DNA of 64,000 bases, taken from contig NC_080568.1 in the NCBI RefSeq assembly GCF_030253575.1, positions 21,599,501-21,663,500 on the forward strand, in the 5' to 3' direction. Positions 1 to 11,996 of the stretch are shown here, piece by piece. The notes beneath the pieces were generated by a model. It was not told where the DNA came from. It ran no database searches and saw only the letters and a program-made list of their open reading frames with translations. The translations under genes were made by a program, and so were the position numbers. The stretch is from Rhododendron vialii (taxonomy: Eukaryota > Streptophyta > Magnoliopsida > Ericales > Ericaceae). Position 1 is the first letter of the stretch; each line of letters starts with the position of its first letter.

Positions 1-1214
1 TGATTGATGAATTGAAACTGACGGGTGTCCAGTGATGAATTGAAACTAGCGGGAGTCCAGTGATGATATAAAACCTGGCGGGTAGTCCGGAGGTATTTTG
101 TGATGATAAAACCTGGCGGATAGAGCCAGAGATATTTTCTAATGATAAAACCTGGCAGTGGTCCAGTGATGTTTGTGACGATAAAACCTGGCAGTGGTCC
201 AGTGATATTTTCTGATGATAAAACCTGGCAGTGGTCCAGTGATGTTTGTGATGATAAAACCTGGAAGAGGTCCAGCGATATTTTGTAACAGTAAAACCTG
301 ACGGTTGGTCAATGGCGTTTTGCGATGATAAAACCTGACGGTTGGTCAGTGACGTTTTGCGATGATAAAACCTGGCAGGTGGTCCAGCGATATTTTGTGT
401 TGATAAAACCCGGCGGGTTGTCCAGCGAAGATTGTAATGATAAAACCTGACAGTGATCCAGTGATATTTTCTGATGATAAAACCTGGCGGGTGTCCAGTG
501 ATGAATGTGATGAATGATGATTGGCAAAGTAAGCCCAATGATAAATGATGAATTGAAACTGGCAAAGTAAGCCCAGTGATGAATGTGATGATTGTGAAGT
601 GGTGTATAAGATAAACGAATCCTAGTTGTGATTCAGGCATGATAAGCTTTCCCCTTGTTGTAGTGATTGGGGTGCACACACTCGGTATATCTGCGACAGC
701 AAAGGGAAGTGATCTCATGGGACCGAGCATGGCTAGCGGTTAGGGAGGAAAGATCTCGTGGAAGAGATCTTAGATCGCACGATAGGATAATGGATAGTAA
801 TAAATCAATTTATGTGAAAAATCTTTGTTTTACTTCTTCGTACCATATTTATCCTGCTGCGTGCTAACTGTATAGTAAGAGGGGTAGTTGGGTTGGATTA
901 TTCTACTGGGTGATTTATCACTCACGGATACGTCTGTATCCTGGTAAATCGATTACTTCGGCTATCAATTTGCCAGAGGGCGCAGGATTCAATGGAGGAG
1001 CAGTCGGACACAAGAGGAATACCAGGGATGGAGATCGAGTATGCTCGGAATTAGTGTCAAGCTTAGAGTCAACTCTGAAATTAATGTATTTTAAATCAGT
1101 AAATTTATCTTGTGATTGTAATAGATAAACCTTTATTTTGAAATAATTTATTTATTTAGAAATATTTTCGTAAAAAGTATTTTACTTTGCCCCCCGAAAA
1201 GTCGGGGCGTTACA
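1..1214. mobile_element. End of a long LTR (Ty3/gypsy-like), running off the left edge
   Basis: The segment stops in GTCGGGGCGTTACA at 1214. This mirrors the TGTCACGCCCCG start of the LTR at 60310, and such ends are typical of long LTRs of plant Ty3/gypsy elements. The other end and its TSD lie outside the window. No protein-coding frame of retrotransposon type was seen. The left part is a minisatellite. Orientation is undecided because both ends of this LTR type are nearly inverted copies of each other. Confidence 0.5.
61..510. repeat. Minisatellite of about 37-bp units inside the LTR
   Basis: About a dozen imperfect head-to-tail copies of a unit of roughly 36-37 bp built on GATGATAAAACCTGGCAG then TGGTCCAGTGATATTTT. 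Copies differ by substitutions and 1-3 base indels (CTGGC to CTGAC, GATATT to GATGTT). A related shorter unit (GAAACTGGCAAAGTAAGCCC) continues to about 600. There are no unique spacers and no protein context, so this is an ordinary tandem repeat. Confidence 0.85.
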
Positions 1215-1650
1215 AAATTCAAACTACTTGATGAAGTGAGTTTGAATGGGGTTTGAGCACGAGGTATTCGATAGACTACTTTGCTGAAAGTAGGAAAGTG
1301 TTTGTAAGCGTTGAGCTTTGATTGGTGTTGGACCCATTTTTCATCTTGTGAACTTGTATTTATAAGCACATTAGTAAGTTAATTCAGGCCTGAATATGAA
1401 TTCTGCTTTGCACCACAAGCTGACATGTATCCCATGATGCTCCTCTTTCCATGCATGCAAGATCATGGGCAGTTTTTTGGTAGTTGATAAATCATGGGTG
1501 ACGTGGTAGTAACTCCCCACTATCTCCATCTCTGTATGTATTTGACACATGGCTAATTAACCAAGTCAATTGGCCTTTGATTTTGTAGGGAAATAACCAC
1601 CTCGGCAGCAACCAAACCCCTAAAAACGTGGGCCGCACCTCATGGGCCAG

Positions 1651-3124
1651 TGATAAGCACCTAAGATTGCTTGATCGTGGTGCTTAAGTCCGTTAGTTAG
1701 AAGTGTTTTTAGTTATTATTTGTGGCTTTTATTCAATATTGCTCGTAAGGTAGTTTGTTAAGTGTTTCAGGCAAAACGCCCTTAAAAGGTGTATTTTGAA
1801 TGCAAAGTCAACCCCCAAGTTAGCTCAAGTATCATCGCCTGGTGGAACTTGTGCCAAAGTGACCTAAGAACGAAGGCGAGAAGCGTCGAGCAAGCCAATG
1901 GTCGTCGGGTGTCAAGTTCTGGAGGCTAGCTTTCCTTTCTGAAGATAAGCTACGTGTATCGATATGGATTAAGGGCCGTATCGATACACGTTGGTTAATT
2001 GGGCAGGTAGAGAGTTCCGTATCGATACGGCCATAAACCGTATCAATACGGGCGCGTCATGGGGAAATTGGTCTTCTCAGCTTAGCGATGTGGTATCGAT
2101 ACTTTGTATAATCTGTATCGATACGGGGAGCTCTCGGCTAGATATTTTGTTACTTTTTAGACCTTCCATTTATGGAATACTTGCCTTTAATAGTATGTTT
2201 CCTAGATATTTGATGAGAAAGAAACCCATTGTGTATAAATAGGGGCTTCATCTCTCTCTCTTTGTATCTAGCTCATTATTAACTTTAGTTTTTCCTCCAT
2301 TAATGTTCTTTTAAGCTTTTCAAGAGTAATTTCCATAGAACTCAAGTAAGTTTGTTCTCGTTTGTTAATTTCTCGTTAATTAAAGTTGTTCGTACGACTT
2401 GGATCCTTTATAATATCAAGTTTGTTTTCATTTTTATCGGTTAAAAATCATGTCTCATTTTTATGTTTTCTTTTATGCTTTAACTATGTGTGAGTAGTTG
2501 ATAGGCCAAGTCTCGGGGTAATCTTTCCCGATTACTTAGGTGGTTACGTGGTTCTCAAGTCTTCGGGCTTAAAATCATGGTTTTCGGAATTTCATTAACC
2601 TAGCCATTTTGGTCTAAGCGAGGGGTGTTAACTCCTTGGTATGTTGTTTAGTCAAGCGGTCTTGGCAAGCAACATATTGAGGGCTCGTGGCCTCCTACGT
2701 GTTAGATACATTAGCAAAAATAGGTTGATTTAATTCCGATTAATCACATCTTTCTATAAACGAAGTCATTAAAGCTAAATTCTCCGGACGTGAGCACGCG
2801 GTCGTGACTCTCGCCTGAGTTATAATCGAGAACCGATAACGGCTTAAGTCAAGGGTTAGACGATCCCTAGACTTGCCTCTTTTAGTTTATTAAGCATTTT
2901 TCCTAGTCTTTTGCCTTAGCAATTTTCACCATTTCAAAGCATCACCAAGTTGGCCGTCTTGAACGCTGCATTCTACCATTTAAAACCTACAATCGATTAA
3001 GCTATCTTGCGAATTCCCTGTGGTACGATCCCGGTCTTACCGGTTTATTATGCTACCGACGACCTAGCTTTACGCTTGGGGTTTTTCTCAACCTTATTTG
3101 AAGGCGAGGTTTGAAGGCTAAGCA
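1651..3124 (+). mobile_element. Solo LTR, 1,474 bp, TSD GCCAG
   Basis: Begins TGATAAGCAC and ends GGCTAAGCA, and is flanked by perfect 5-bp direct repeats GCCAG (1646-1650 and 3125-3129). No internal retrotransposon genes are present, so only the LTR remains, as expected after LTR-LTR recombination. A TATA-like box lies at 2234. Near the 3' end, the phrase around 3010-3080 resembles the same part of the minus-strand solo LTR at 45518-46884, so the two are probably one family (I infer a Ty3/gypsy Tat/Athila-type element). A cluster of GTATCGATAC palindromes sits at 1957-2125. Confidence 0.88.
2234..2241 (+). promoter_or_regulatory. TATA box of the solo LTR
   Basis: TATAAATA followed by a CT-rich stretch (TCTCTCTCTC), about 583 bp into the LTR. 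This is a likely core promoter of the former retrotransposon. It is inferred from position and sequence only. Confidence 0.45.
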
Positions 3125-3129
3125 GCCAG

Positions 3130-4362
3130 ATCTGCTCCTTTCTTCATAGGCCCAACCGTGGGCTTCCTTCCCAAAAAATCATGGGTTGTGCTCTTCATAT
3201 GGGCTACATGTTTCTTGGGCCCAAATGAAAAATACCCATGGCCCAATGTTTATTCAAAGATCAATTACCCAACTTCAGCCCAAATTAATTAAAAGAATTA
3301 ATAAAAAGTCCAATCATGACTAGCCCGATCCGTGATGCCAAAAACGGGTATAAACAATTACTTGTCTCAATCAACAAGTTATTGAACTAATCTGGAACTC
3401 ATGGTGTCAACTTTTTTGCGTTGGCATTATGTCCTTAATTCTTTGTACTTTTGGTAAAATTGATAAAGTGGATATGGCAATACATAAACATGAAATAAGA
3501 TGCAAATGCTAGTTTTTGACCAAATGAGGGAGTTCTGGGCTTCTCTTTGGCAAATTCTCCAGGGTACCTGCATTTCTCGGGTACCTGGAGTTTAGGCCAG
3601 ATAAATTGGGATTAGAAAACCATCCTGGCCTTGTAGGTTCTCCCATAGTCCTTAATCTGGTTTTGGTGCTAAGTTTTAATCTATGACTATGGTTATAGCC
3701 CGACGACCGACATGTGGGGGACTACAAAGGGGTGGGCTTTACCACCCTTTCTTTGGTATCAACTCCTCCCTCCGCCCCGTTTATCTTCCCCCCCCATCTA
3801 ATTGCTGAAGTTATTCTTCTTTCATTTCATTCTTTATCCGCATGTAATAAACAATAGTATTAATAACCTGCCGGTATTACTTGCGTGAATCTATTGCAAT
3901 GGTACGAGACTGTGGCTTTTCTAAGAGTGCATAGAATTGTATTTTTTTGTTGACACTTTCTTTTTACTAAAGGAAAATTTTCTGCTGTGTGCCGGGTTTG
4001 ATGACACGGTATTGCAAGATCAAGCCATCGTTTGAATGAGGAATGGACTCTGCATCAACTGAAACGCTACTGGTGGGGAGGAGCGATGGGCAATTATTGC
4101 TGGCAATGTCTCCAATGTGTACTTTTAATTTGGCATCTGCTACTGGACGGTATTATTGGTCCCCAGATTTAATTGGTTCATGGGGCCGATACCAAGTTAT
4201 CAAAAACAAAAACGTGTGCTCTCCGTGCAAATGAAAGGCACAACATCAGACAAGACTTCTATGAACTATTGATACTGATTTAAAATTTTTGTTTGAAGCT
4301 GCTTTTTTCTCTGTTCCCTTGCATGAATTCATTTTTATTCGTAGTTCTTTCTTTCCAATTGG
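3130..4362. other. Stretch without recognised genes
   Basis: AT-rich sequence between two solo LTRs. It has short open frames only (for example 4043-4234), with no recognisable motif or splice structure. A C-run lies near 3787. I see no gene here. Confidence 0.5.
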
Positions 4363-4367
4363 CTACC

Positions 4368-5920
4368 TGTTTCTCCACAAAAGTGCAAAAACCAAGTTGG
4401 CTAGTGTTGCGGGCGTGTCAGGACAGGATTGTTATCCGAGTTGTTTTAAGGCATTCGTGCCTCAAAATCTGACTTCTTTCGAGTGATTGTGTTTGGCCCA
4501 AAGGGTAAGGCCTCGTGATGGTCCGTTGATTGCCTTTACGAGCTAAGGACTTAAAATTTTTTAATCGTTGCTAGAACAATGGAAAGAAAGATAAAACGAA
4601 GCTAAACTTGGATCAAACGAACTCCATTAATGGCTTAATGAAGCTTGGGTACACGAAATGTAATAAAAACTTAAACTACTTTGGAGCAAGTACAAGTAAT
4701 GCTTGAAAGAAATGAAAATGTAGGTGCATAAGATGTGAGCTTTTGAGGTTGTGGACCTTGCCAAGGCCTTCAAAACTACAATTTATAGGCAAGAGATTCA
4801 GGCCTTCAGCTGCTTGCAATGATTCAATGCATGGCTGCCATGTGGCTCCTTTGGAGCTGCTTCAAAAATGCTCCAATGAGAGTCTTTTCTTTTGACCAAA
4901 ACGTGCTCTTTACTCCAAGAGACATGGCCAAAGCCTGAAAAACCCTTCCTTCTTGCATAAATTTTGCATAAGGGCAAAAGGAATTTCGACTCCTCAAGCA
5001 TCCAAGCCTTTTGAGCTGCTTCCACACTCAAGCTACTGCTTGAATGGACACCTTCTGGGCCCACCAATGCTGAAGACCGAGACTTCTTCAGGCCTTCCCA
5101 CCATTGTATTGGTCCTTGCATCTCTTGTGGGTCCTCTAAATCCTCTAAGTTTGATTCCTTACGGAAGAAGAATCAAGAAACAAAGAATCAACCAGACTTG
5201 GGTGAGCTACTTGTGAGCAGCTTGCTTAGGTCTGCATGAGTCATTTGCCAGCAACTCCAAGGGTTACATGTACACTACTTGTCCTTGGCCTTGCTTCATG
5301 CTAAAGGATGGTGGCCACTCAGGCCTTGAGCTGCTTGTAAGCAGCTTGTCCAGATCTATCATGCAAGAACATTCTAGGCTCTTGAGCTACTTGTGAGCAG
5401 CTTGAGGCCTTTTCTGGCCAATTAACAGGCCATAAGTAATATTTTCAAGGAAGAAGGCCTATCTATCGATTGGGCCTGAACTTAAGGTGAATTATGGGCC
5501 TCCATTTTCTTTGTAAGTCTTGTGAACCCAATGTTGGAAAGAAAAGTTGGGCTTTAACTGATTTGGACCTTTTTAGAAGGCCTTTATTATTTCTTAAGAA
5601 ACTGGCCTAGGCCTGGGTAAAGTGCTCGGGCCTATTGGGATCAACCCGCGTCTTTGGCCTGTCTTGGGCTTGGCTCTGTGATAATTCAATTCGACCCAAG
5701 CCTTTTGCAAGACTTAATTCGATCAATGGCTTCCAAGCTCTGTGATAATTCAATTCGACCCAAGCCTTTGCAAGACTTAATTCGATCAATGGCTTCCAAA
5801 CTGGCCCTATTTCGTGGGCAACTGGTTGTAAGGTTTTTCAAGGCCATAGATCGATTTTCGAGGCCTCTTTTTAACCCATAAGTCCATTTTTTTATTTTTG
5901 ACCAAACATGGGTGTAAACA
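4368..5920 (-). mobile_element. Solo LTR, 1,553 bp, TSD CTACC
   Basis: Read on the minus strand it starts TGTTTACACCC and ends GGAGAAACA. Both sides carry CTACC (4363-4367 and 5921-5925). A TATA-like TATAAAT lies on the minus strand at 4787-4781. The body is rich in the repeated phrase TGAGCAGCTTG and holds a 64-bp tandem duplication. The open frames inside (for example 4798-5121 minus) show no protein signature. The family is not identified beyond LTR retrotransposon. Confidence 0.82.
5673..5799. repeat. 64-bp tandem duplication within the solo LTR
   Basis: Two adjacent copies start with GCTCTGTGATAATTCAATTC at 5673 and 5737. They differ mainly by one T in the CCTTTTGC/CCTTTGC run. Confidence 0.9.
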
Positions 5921-5925
5921 CTACC

Positions 5926-6518
5926 GGCACCGGTTTCTTTTCAATATTTTGGTGCTCTTCAACTTATTTTTTCTTGAACTCGTGTGCAAAGACGGAAATG
6001 ATCCGTTCATGTTTGACCATTTCAGTTTGATCTTTGGGGTGTAAACATTGCAATCCGTTTTCCTCATTGTTTCTGCAATTTAAAAATTTTGCATTAGTTT
6101 TCAAACCTACCAAAAGTTAGTAGATTATAGTATTGCTGTTGCTTTCGGTTTCAATATTACAATAAAGAGAAAGAAGAAATCCATCCTCCTAAATAATAAG
6201 AACCGGATTGGGGGATGCCATTTTTCAATTGGGACAATTTTGCCCTTTGATTTCGTCCATCTTACCAATTGCCCAGGGCATGCTATTTACCGATTTGCCC
6301 TTTAATTTCTGGCATTTTACAGATTGTCCAGCCCGGTGGTACCGTGGTAATTTCGTTGCTCCACAGGCGCAGTGGGTAATTTCGTTTCCTTACCTTATGG
6401 CCCAGCTAGGCGGACCACACGCAGCCACGTACACCATGAAAGGACGATCGTCCTCTACTCGAGAACCCTCGCGTAATACACTCCTCTCCCTTTCCCTCTC
6501 TCTCTCTCTCTCCAGGTG
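5926..6518 (+). other. Host sequence left of the Mutator element: probable 5' leader/promoter region
   Basis: Non-repetitive sequence ending in a pyrimidine-rich tract (CTCTCCCTTTCCCTCTCTCT). If the two transposons to the right are removed, this tract continues directly into the VAMP72-like exon at 13043. It is therefore probably the upstream region of that broken gene. An ATG at 6436 opens only a short frame. Confidence 0.4.
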
Positions 6519-6527
6519 CTTTTCTTC
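6519..6527. repeat. Left 9-bp TSD of the Mutator-like element
   Basis: CTTTTCTTC, identical to 11962-11970. A perfect 9-bp duplication is the hallmark of Mutator/MULE insertion. Confidence 0.93.
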
Positions 6528-6642
6528 GAGATTTTTATCAAAATAATCCTTTTTTTAGAACTATTGGCCGGAATACTCTCGTTTTCAAACTATTTTTAAA
6601 ACTGCTCGGTAGAGCCACTTCAACAAGCGCTACCTGAGTAGC
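6528..6642 (+). repeat. MULE left terminal inverted repeat
   Basis: About 115 bp match the reverse complement of 11848-11961 with only a few differences (for example TATCAAAATAATCC versus TATCGAACTAATCC). Subterminal copies of GGTAGCGCCATTTCAA-type phrases follow to about 6810. Confidence 0.92.
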
Positions 6643-7030
6643 ACCATTACAATTGGCGCTATTTGCCATGTGGCGCTCTGTCATGTGCTGTGTTGGTTAT
6701 ATGACGTGGACTAGCGCCACTTGAAGTTGCTCTACCTAATCAGGTAGCGCCATTTCAAGTGGCTCTACCTAAATCAGGTAGCGCCTTTTCAACTGGCTCT
6801 ACCTTATTGAAACATCTTCCCATTAATTTGATCACTTGTCTTGCTCATGGTGAAAACGAAAGTAAAATCGTTAAAATAAAAATTGCGAACCACTTAGTGT
6901 AGAATATTTGGTCATTACAACGTGAATAGCGGAAACTATTGTACTTTATGCTTGAGAAAAGATAGATTGACAATAACTACTTTACTTAAAATTGAAAAAA
7001 AAATGATTGTCCAAAATATAACTAATATAA

Positions 7031-7065
<35 letters not shown>

Positions 7066-7470
7066 CAATGTTGATGGCACTTTAATTCGCTTTAGGGTTT
7101 TTATTAACTTCACTGGAAAAAATTTGTTTATATTTTCAGCTTTATTTTGCTACACATCGTGTATATTTATTTTGCTACTGAAGAATTCTAAATATAGTTA
7201 ACTTTCTCTAATTTATTTTGAAAACCTCATTACAATGTTAACTGCCTTTAATTATGTGGTACTGATTTTGTTATTTTAAACGACAATTTAACAATTGACA
7301 TTGAAGCACTACAAAAACTAATAACCATCATAACTTCGCATTATATAGCTCTAACAACAATACTTATTCTCCAACTTCCATGAAAGAAAATAAAAACTAA
7401 ACATTGCAAGTTACAGATCCATTTTAGCAATTGAAAAGTCAAATAGATACATAATTTTAAACATTACAAG

Positions 7471-9959
7471 TTACATATTTGGTACTGAAGATGACGCTTC
7501 TCCCCTCTTTGAACATTTTCGCTTGTTATGCCCATGTCCACCACACAAGGTATAAGACTGTTTGTGTGATGGTTGTGCCTCAAGCCAGTCGTCCATCATA
7601 TCCATCTCATTTCGAAATCGATTTACTTGTGGACGTCCTCGACCCCTAAGACGTTCTTCATCAGGATGAATTATTGACCCACTGTAGGGAGGCCAATATG
7701 ATTTGTCATGCAGCAGTACGAACGTTTCAGAGCTATATATGGCTATGTTTGAGTCAAGCCTCCAAACATTGCTTATGAATCGTGTAGGGTCCATGGCCAT
7801 TCTATTACACACTGCAATCACATGCGAGCACGGCATCCTCCATTGTTGCATCTTGTTGCAAGTACATGTCTACTCATTGAAGTGTACTGTGTGCCTGTGA
7901 TTTCCTTTATATGGGCTAGTTGGATTCATTGGAGTTCGCACCTTGTAGATTCCCGTCTCTCTGTCAAACTCAATCACTTCGTGCCTTCTTGCTCTCATCC
8001 TCCATTCATCGTACTCTTTCCGTTGCGAATTTGCTAAATGTTTTACTTGATTCGATCCCCTCCCTTGCTTTGACGGCATAGTTGTTGAAATACGTAACAC
8101 ATTTATAGAATGTCGTCCTAATTGTGGCCACTATGGGGAGGTGTCTGGCTTCCTTAAGGACTCCATTAAAGCTCTCAGATAGGTTTGTAGTACGCGATCC
8201 GTATCGCTTACCCGCATCGTGTGCATAGGACCACTTACGTAGGGGTAGCTCTTCAAGATCCTTATTTACTGCACCGTTGGAAAACCTTTGAAGTTTTTGT
8301 AGCTCAATCTCAAACTTTCGAACTTGTATTTCACAAGCTGCTAGTTTTACTTGGTCGCCCACAGTTTTATTGTACCTTCGTGTGTAGTTTACCCCCAAGT
8401 GGCGGGCGCAGTATCTGTGGTATGCCGCCGAGGGTCTCCATTGTGGAGCACCTTTGAGATATGAAAGAAGACCTGAGTGCCTGTCTGAAATGAGACACAA
8501 GCCTTGACGTTGAGTAACATAAAATCTTATGCAATCGAGGAACCACCCCCAATTTTCCTTGTTCTCCTTCTCGATGATAGCGAATGCAATAGGAAATATT
8601 TGATTATCAGCATCTTGACTTACAGCAACAAGCAACGTTCCCTTGTATTTTCCTGTCAAAAAAGTACCATCAACACTAATTATTGGGCGACAATGCTTGA
8701 ATCCTTCAATGGCGGGTCCGAAAGCCCAAAACACAGCATCAAATATAACATGTCCCGGCCTGCCTGTCTCCTTTGTTATGATATGGGTTTGAGTACCCGG
8801 ATTCCTTTCTTTAATAGCTTCCAGGTATTGAGGGAGTTCAGCAAATGAGTCTTCCCAGTCACCGTAAGGCTGCTATAGCCATTTGCTTTGTAGCCCATGT
8901 CTTTGCATACGATGGGTAGTAACCGTCACACTTATCTTTTACCATTGCTTGAAAAGCCTTGACCTTCGTACTTGGAGATGCTTCCACGGTTGACATAATC
9001 ATATTTGCAATGTAGCGAGCGTCGAGCATCTGATGATCTGTGGTGACATTGAAAGCCAAGCAGCTGTGGGGTCCTGCATATCTCGTAATTTTCCAGACAT
9101 CCTGATCCGGCTTCCTTATTGCTCGAAGTCGCCACGAGCATGGGTTTTGGTTTGTGCATTTGTAGACCAACAAACGAGTTGTGGACTGTTCTGTCTTTGC
9201 CACATAATTCCTGTCCATGCTATATTTTTTCACTGTATTTTTAACCTCAAGCTTCGAAAAGAACATCTGCGGAAAAAAAATCGATACAGGTAAGAGAATG
9301 CAATGTTTTCAATGAATACCACATTTTACCTATGGAATGTATGATGGAATACAAAGTGGGAGAGTTCTCTTTAAAAAATACCTGTCCCTCGAAAAGCTCA
9401 GACCTCCCGTCCCACCCAGCGTGACTACTCGTTGGCATTGGTGGACTAGGGTCAACGAGGTTGGTCCATGTGTCTTGTGTCATCATGGTGGATGACTTTT
9501 CGAACATCCTTATTGGGTCTTGTTCACCTTCGTCGGCCTCTAATCCTGCATCAACATCTTCCTCCGAGCTCTGTGAGGCCTCATCAATGTCTCTAATATG
9601 CATGTCAAACGCTTCGATGTCTGTAATGTCATCATGTACTTCCTCATGTATGATAGGTTCCTCGTCAACGTCTTCCAAATTCTCCTCGTTTTCAATGAAA
9701 GTGTTGTCATTTCGTCGGTGTTGCGAAATATTTGGCCGCGATTGTCGTTGCGACCGATGACTCGAACGATGGTGAACGACACTTTCATTTGCTTGGTTAC
9801 CTATGGCACCCATCGTTTCCGTGAACAAAACGGGGGTGTAGCCGGTGACAAATTTACACTAAAGTTTATGAAGTACGTACATTATCCAAATGTCACTTAC
9901 ATCAGCTTCCCAGACTTCTCAAGAGCGGTGCTGCTGTTGTAAACGTAGAATCGATCCAT
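7471..9959 (-). pseudogene. mudrA-type MULE transposase, frameshifted
   Basis: DDE transposase of the Mutator family, which cuts and joins at the element ends. Domains on the minus strand, in order: a possible first exon MDRFYVYNSSTALEKSGKLM at 9959-9901; an acidic N-terminal part up to 9382; a GT-AG intron at 9381-9267; a MuDR-type DNA-binding domain at 9266-8862 (Cys and GPHSC residues); a MULE catalytic domain with SVDGTFL, ISDRHSGLLSY and YCARHL at 8760-8020; SWIM zinc finger TCTCNK...PCSHV near 7860-7810; zinc knuckle CTLCGGHGHNKRKC near 7550. Breaks seen: a 1-base shift near 8865 (AALR-stop versus LYGDWEDSF), a shift near 8025 (ATERVR-stop versus QRKEYDEW) and an in-frame TAG at 7872-7870. 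The join of the first exon is unresolved. It cannot encode a full enzyme as read. Confidence 0.92.
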
Positions 9960-10019
9960 CTCTGAGCCCCGGGTCAGGCCTACGAAGCGCATTAAGGTTG
10001 AGGTCCATAGTATGACCTA

Positions 10020-10850
10020 TATTTTAGATTAATTGTCAATTTCGACATATTATCCACATTGCTAAACAAAATATAGGCAAATTTATAAAGACTTGAACAA
10101 GGGGTTTTGCACCAACACAATTTAAGGTGATTTCCAATGTTCCTTGACGTACACTAGCCAAGGTAAAAGAATGCGTATAATGAATAGGAAGTGTATATCT
10201 TGCCATTCCATACCTATTGTATTATGTTTAAGAAAAAATGGATTGACAATAACTACTTTGCTTAAAATTGAACAAAATAAAACGATTGCCCATAATATAA
10301 CTAATGACCAACAATTCATAAATTTGCATTACATAGATCAAACAATAATACTTCACTAAGAACTTTCTTTAAAAAAAAATACAACAGATTTATGAGTCAT
10401 AAGTGGCTAGCTTTCCATTTTGCTTGAACTAAGCCAAAAAACTATCTTATCCTCCAATCCCAAAAGATTTAAGAGAAAAAATTAAATTCTTTTATGAACT
10501 TTCAAGATTGTAAAAGATTTTGAAGCATTAGTTTTATTTTGATTGGCACATGGTATGTCGAAGACAAAGCTAGAACATAAGAAAAAGATATGTAAATAGC
10601 ACACAGTAACAAACAAAGCTGTTTGAAAACAAATCCACTTTAAGCGCAAAGAACTTGATGATAACGATTTAGGGTAGATCACGATTCAAAAAAGGAATTT
10701 TATTGCCGTGGATCCAAGTAGAGTTCTACTGTTGTTAACTGGACCTAAGTTCTACGTATTTTTCCCTTTCCCCAAAGCCTCACCGCCATTTTCTCATGCT
10801 CCTCCTCACTACAGACTCCACTCTCCTACCAGGTAAAAAAGCCATAAACC
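10020..10850. other. MULE interior without coding signal
   Basis: AT-rich filler upstream of the transposase. A phrase near 10210-10290 (GATTGACAATAACTACTTTG) also occurs near 6967 in the left part of the element. Short frames here show no protein signature. Confidence 0.5.
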
Positions 10851-11320
10851 CACTTCAAAGTCAGAAAATTGATTACTAGCCTTTATGTGAACAACTTGGG
10901 TGTATAAAGTGCTAAATTGCTATGGACAAACAAATACTTGCCATATTGTTGTGGGTGTGAGTTGCATTGCAACATTTGGGTAGTTTAGCCAGCAACATGA
11001 GAGAAATGAACCCTATGCGAGGGGTGAAAATAGGTAAACGAGCACAAACCCACTTCAGAAAGTCACTAGATACACATACATTCATAATTTTGGGGTGCAT
11101 AATGTGCATGAGGAGAGTTATGGTTCCGATTTCATGATAGGATTCATACCAGAAAAACAGCCCCAAACCCATTTCAGATAATTCCCTAAAATCTAGAGAT
11201 GTGCTTATAAAGTGGTGTATGAAGTGCTAAACTTTTATGGGTTTGATATGTAGAATTTGCAGAGATTAAGCAGCAACGGAAGAGGGATGAACCCTGTGTG
11301 GGTGTAAACCTAGGCACGGA
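10850..11320. repeat. Degenerate direct repeats inside the MULE
   Basis: Three related blocks start near 10850, 11044 and 11164 with AAACCCACTTCA-type phrases. They continue through AAAGTGCTAAA, AGCCAGCAACATGAGAGA / AGCAGCAACGGAAGAGG and ATGAACCCTATG / ATGAACCCTGTG. Their place between transposase and right TIR suggests a subterminal regulatory or spacer array. Confidence 0.6.
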
Positions 11321-11847
11321 TGTGTCGAATTTCCTCTCTCCTACCGATTTGGTCGCTTTCTTACACCTGCAGAAGACCACCCATCTCACGTGTGGACTGG
11401 GGATTAATGCCCATGGATTTTCTTCCTTACTCCTCTCCATAAATGCTCGTAATCAGAATAGTAGAGAGTAGAGAATGCAAAGAAAGCACAAAGAGAGCCG
11501 CAGAGAGAGAGATACATACGGTGAACAACCTACGAGTCAGTGAAGATTGTTGCCGGTTTTTGACGGCGTTCGTCGAGCGGTCTCGGCTAGCACGAGGGTG
11601 GGTATCGCAGAGAGGGAGGGGAGCAGAGGAGAGAGGGAGAAGAAGCGCCGTTGGAATTAGATACAAAAGCCCTAGCCCTATTGGGGAAAACAGTGTTTAA
11701 AGCGCTAGAGCCGGATCAAAAAAAAAGAAGAGCTAGAGCCAGTTCGGGTGGCTCTACTAATTTGAGTAGAGCTATTTCAAATGGCGTTTGTCCATGTCAT
11801 ACAGCCGCGTGGCACAGGTGTAATTCCATACCGCCAATCGGAACAGC

Positions 11848-11961
11848 GCTACTCAGGTAGCGCTTGTTGAAGTGGCTCTACGAGCAGTTTTAAAAATAGT
11901 TTGAAAACGAGAGTATTCAGGCTAATAGTTCTAAAAAAAGGATTAGTTCGATAAAAATCTC
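11848..11961 (-). repeat. MULE right terminal inverted repeat
   Basis: Inverted copy of 6528-6642, ending GATAAAAATCTC immediately before the TSD at 11962-11970. Confidence 0.92.
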
Positions 11962-11970
11962 CTTTTCTTC
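11962..11970. repeat. Right 9-bp TSD of the MULE
   Basis: CTTTTCTTC, identical to 6519-6527. Confidence 0.93.
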
Positions 11971-11996
11971 ACAACTCCCATAGCCACCCTCCTCTC

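Larger units (their letters stand above)
6528..11961 (-). mobile_element. Mutator-like element (MULE), 5,434 bp, 9-bp TSD CTTTTCTTC
   Basis: The element begins GAGATTTTTATC and ends GATAAAAATCTC, with terminal inverted repeats (TIRs) of about 115 bp that agree closely on both ends. A perfect 9-bp TSD flanks it. It carries a mudrA-type transposase on the minus strand (7471-9959) that is interrupted by frameshifts and a stop. A (TA)n tract lies at about 7034-7061, and degenerate internal repeats at 10850-11320. Intact ends with a broken transposase fit either decay after insertion or movement by another copy's enzyme. Confidence 0.95.

Noticed and set aside
61-510. CRISPR-like array
   Set aside because: The units follow each other without unique spacers, vary in sequence, and the window is plant nuclear DNA.
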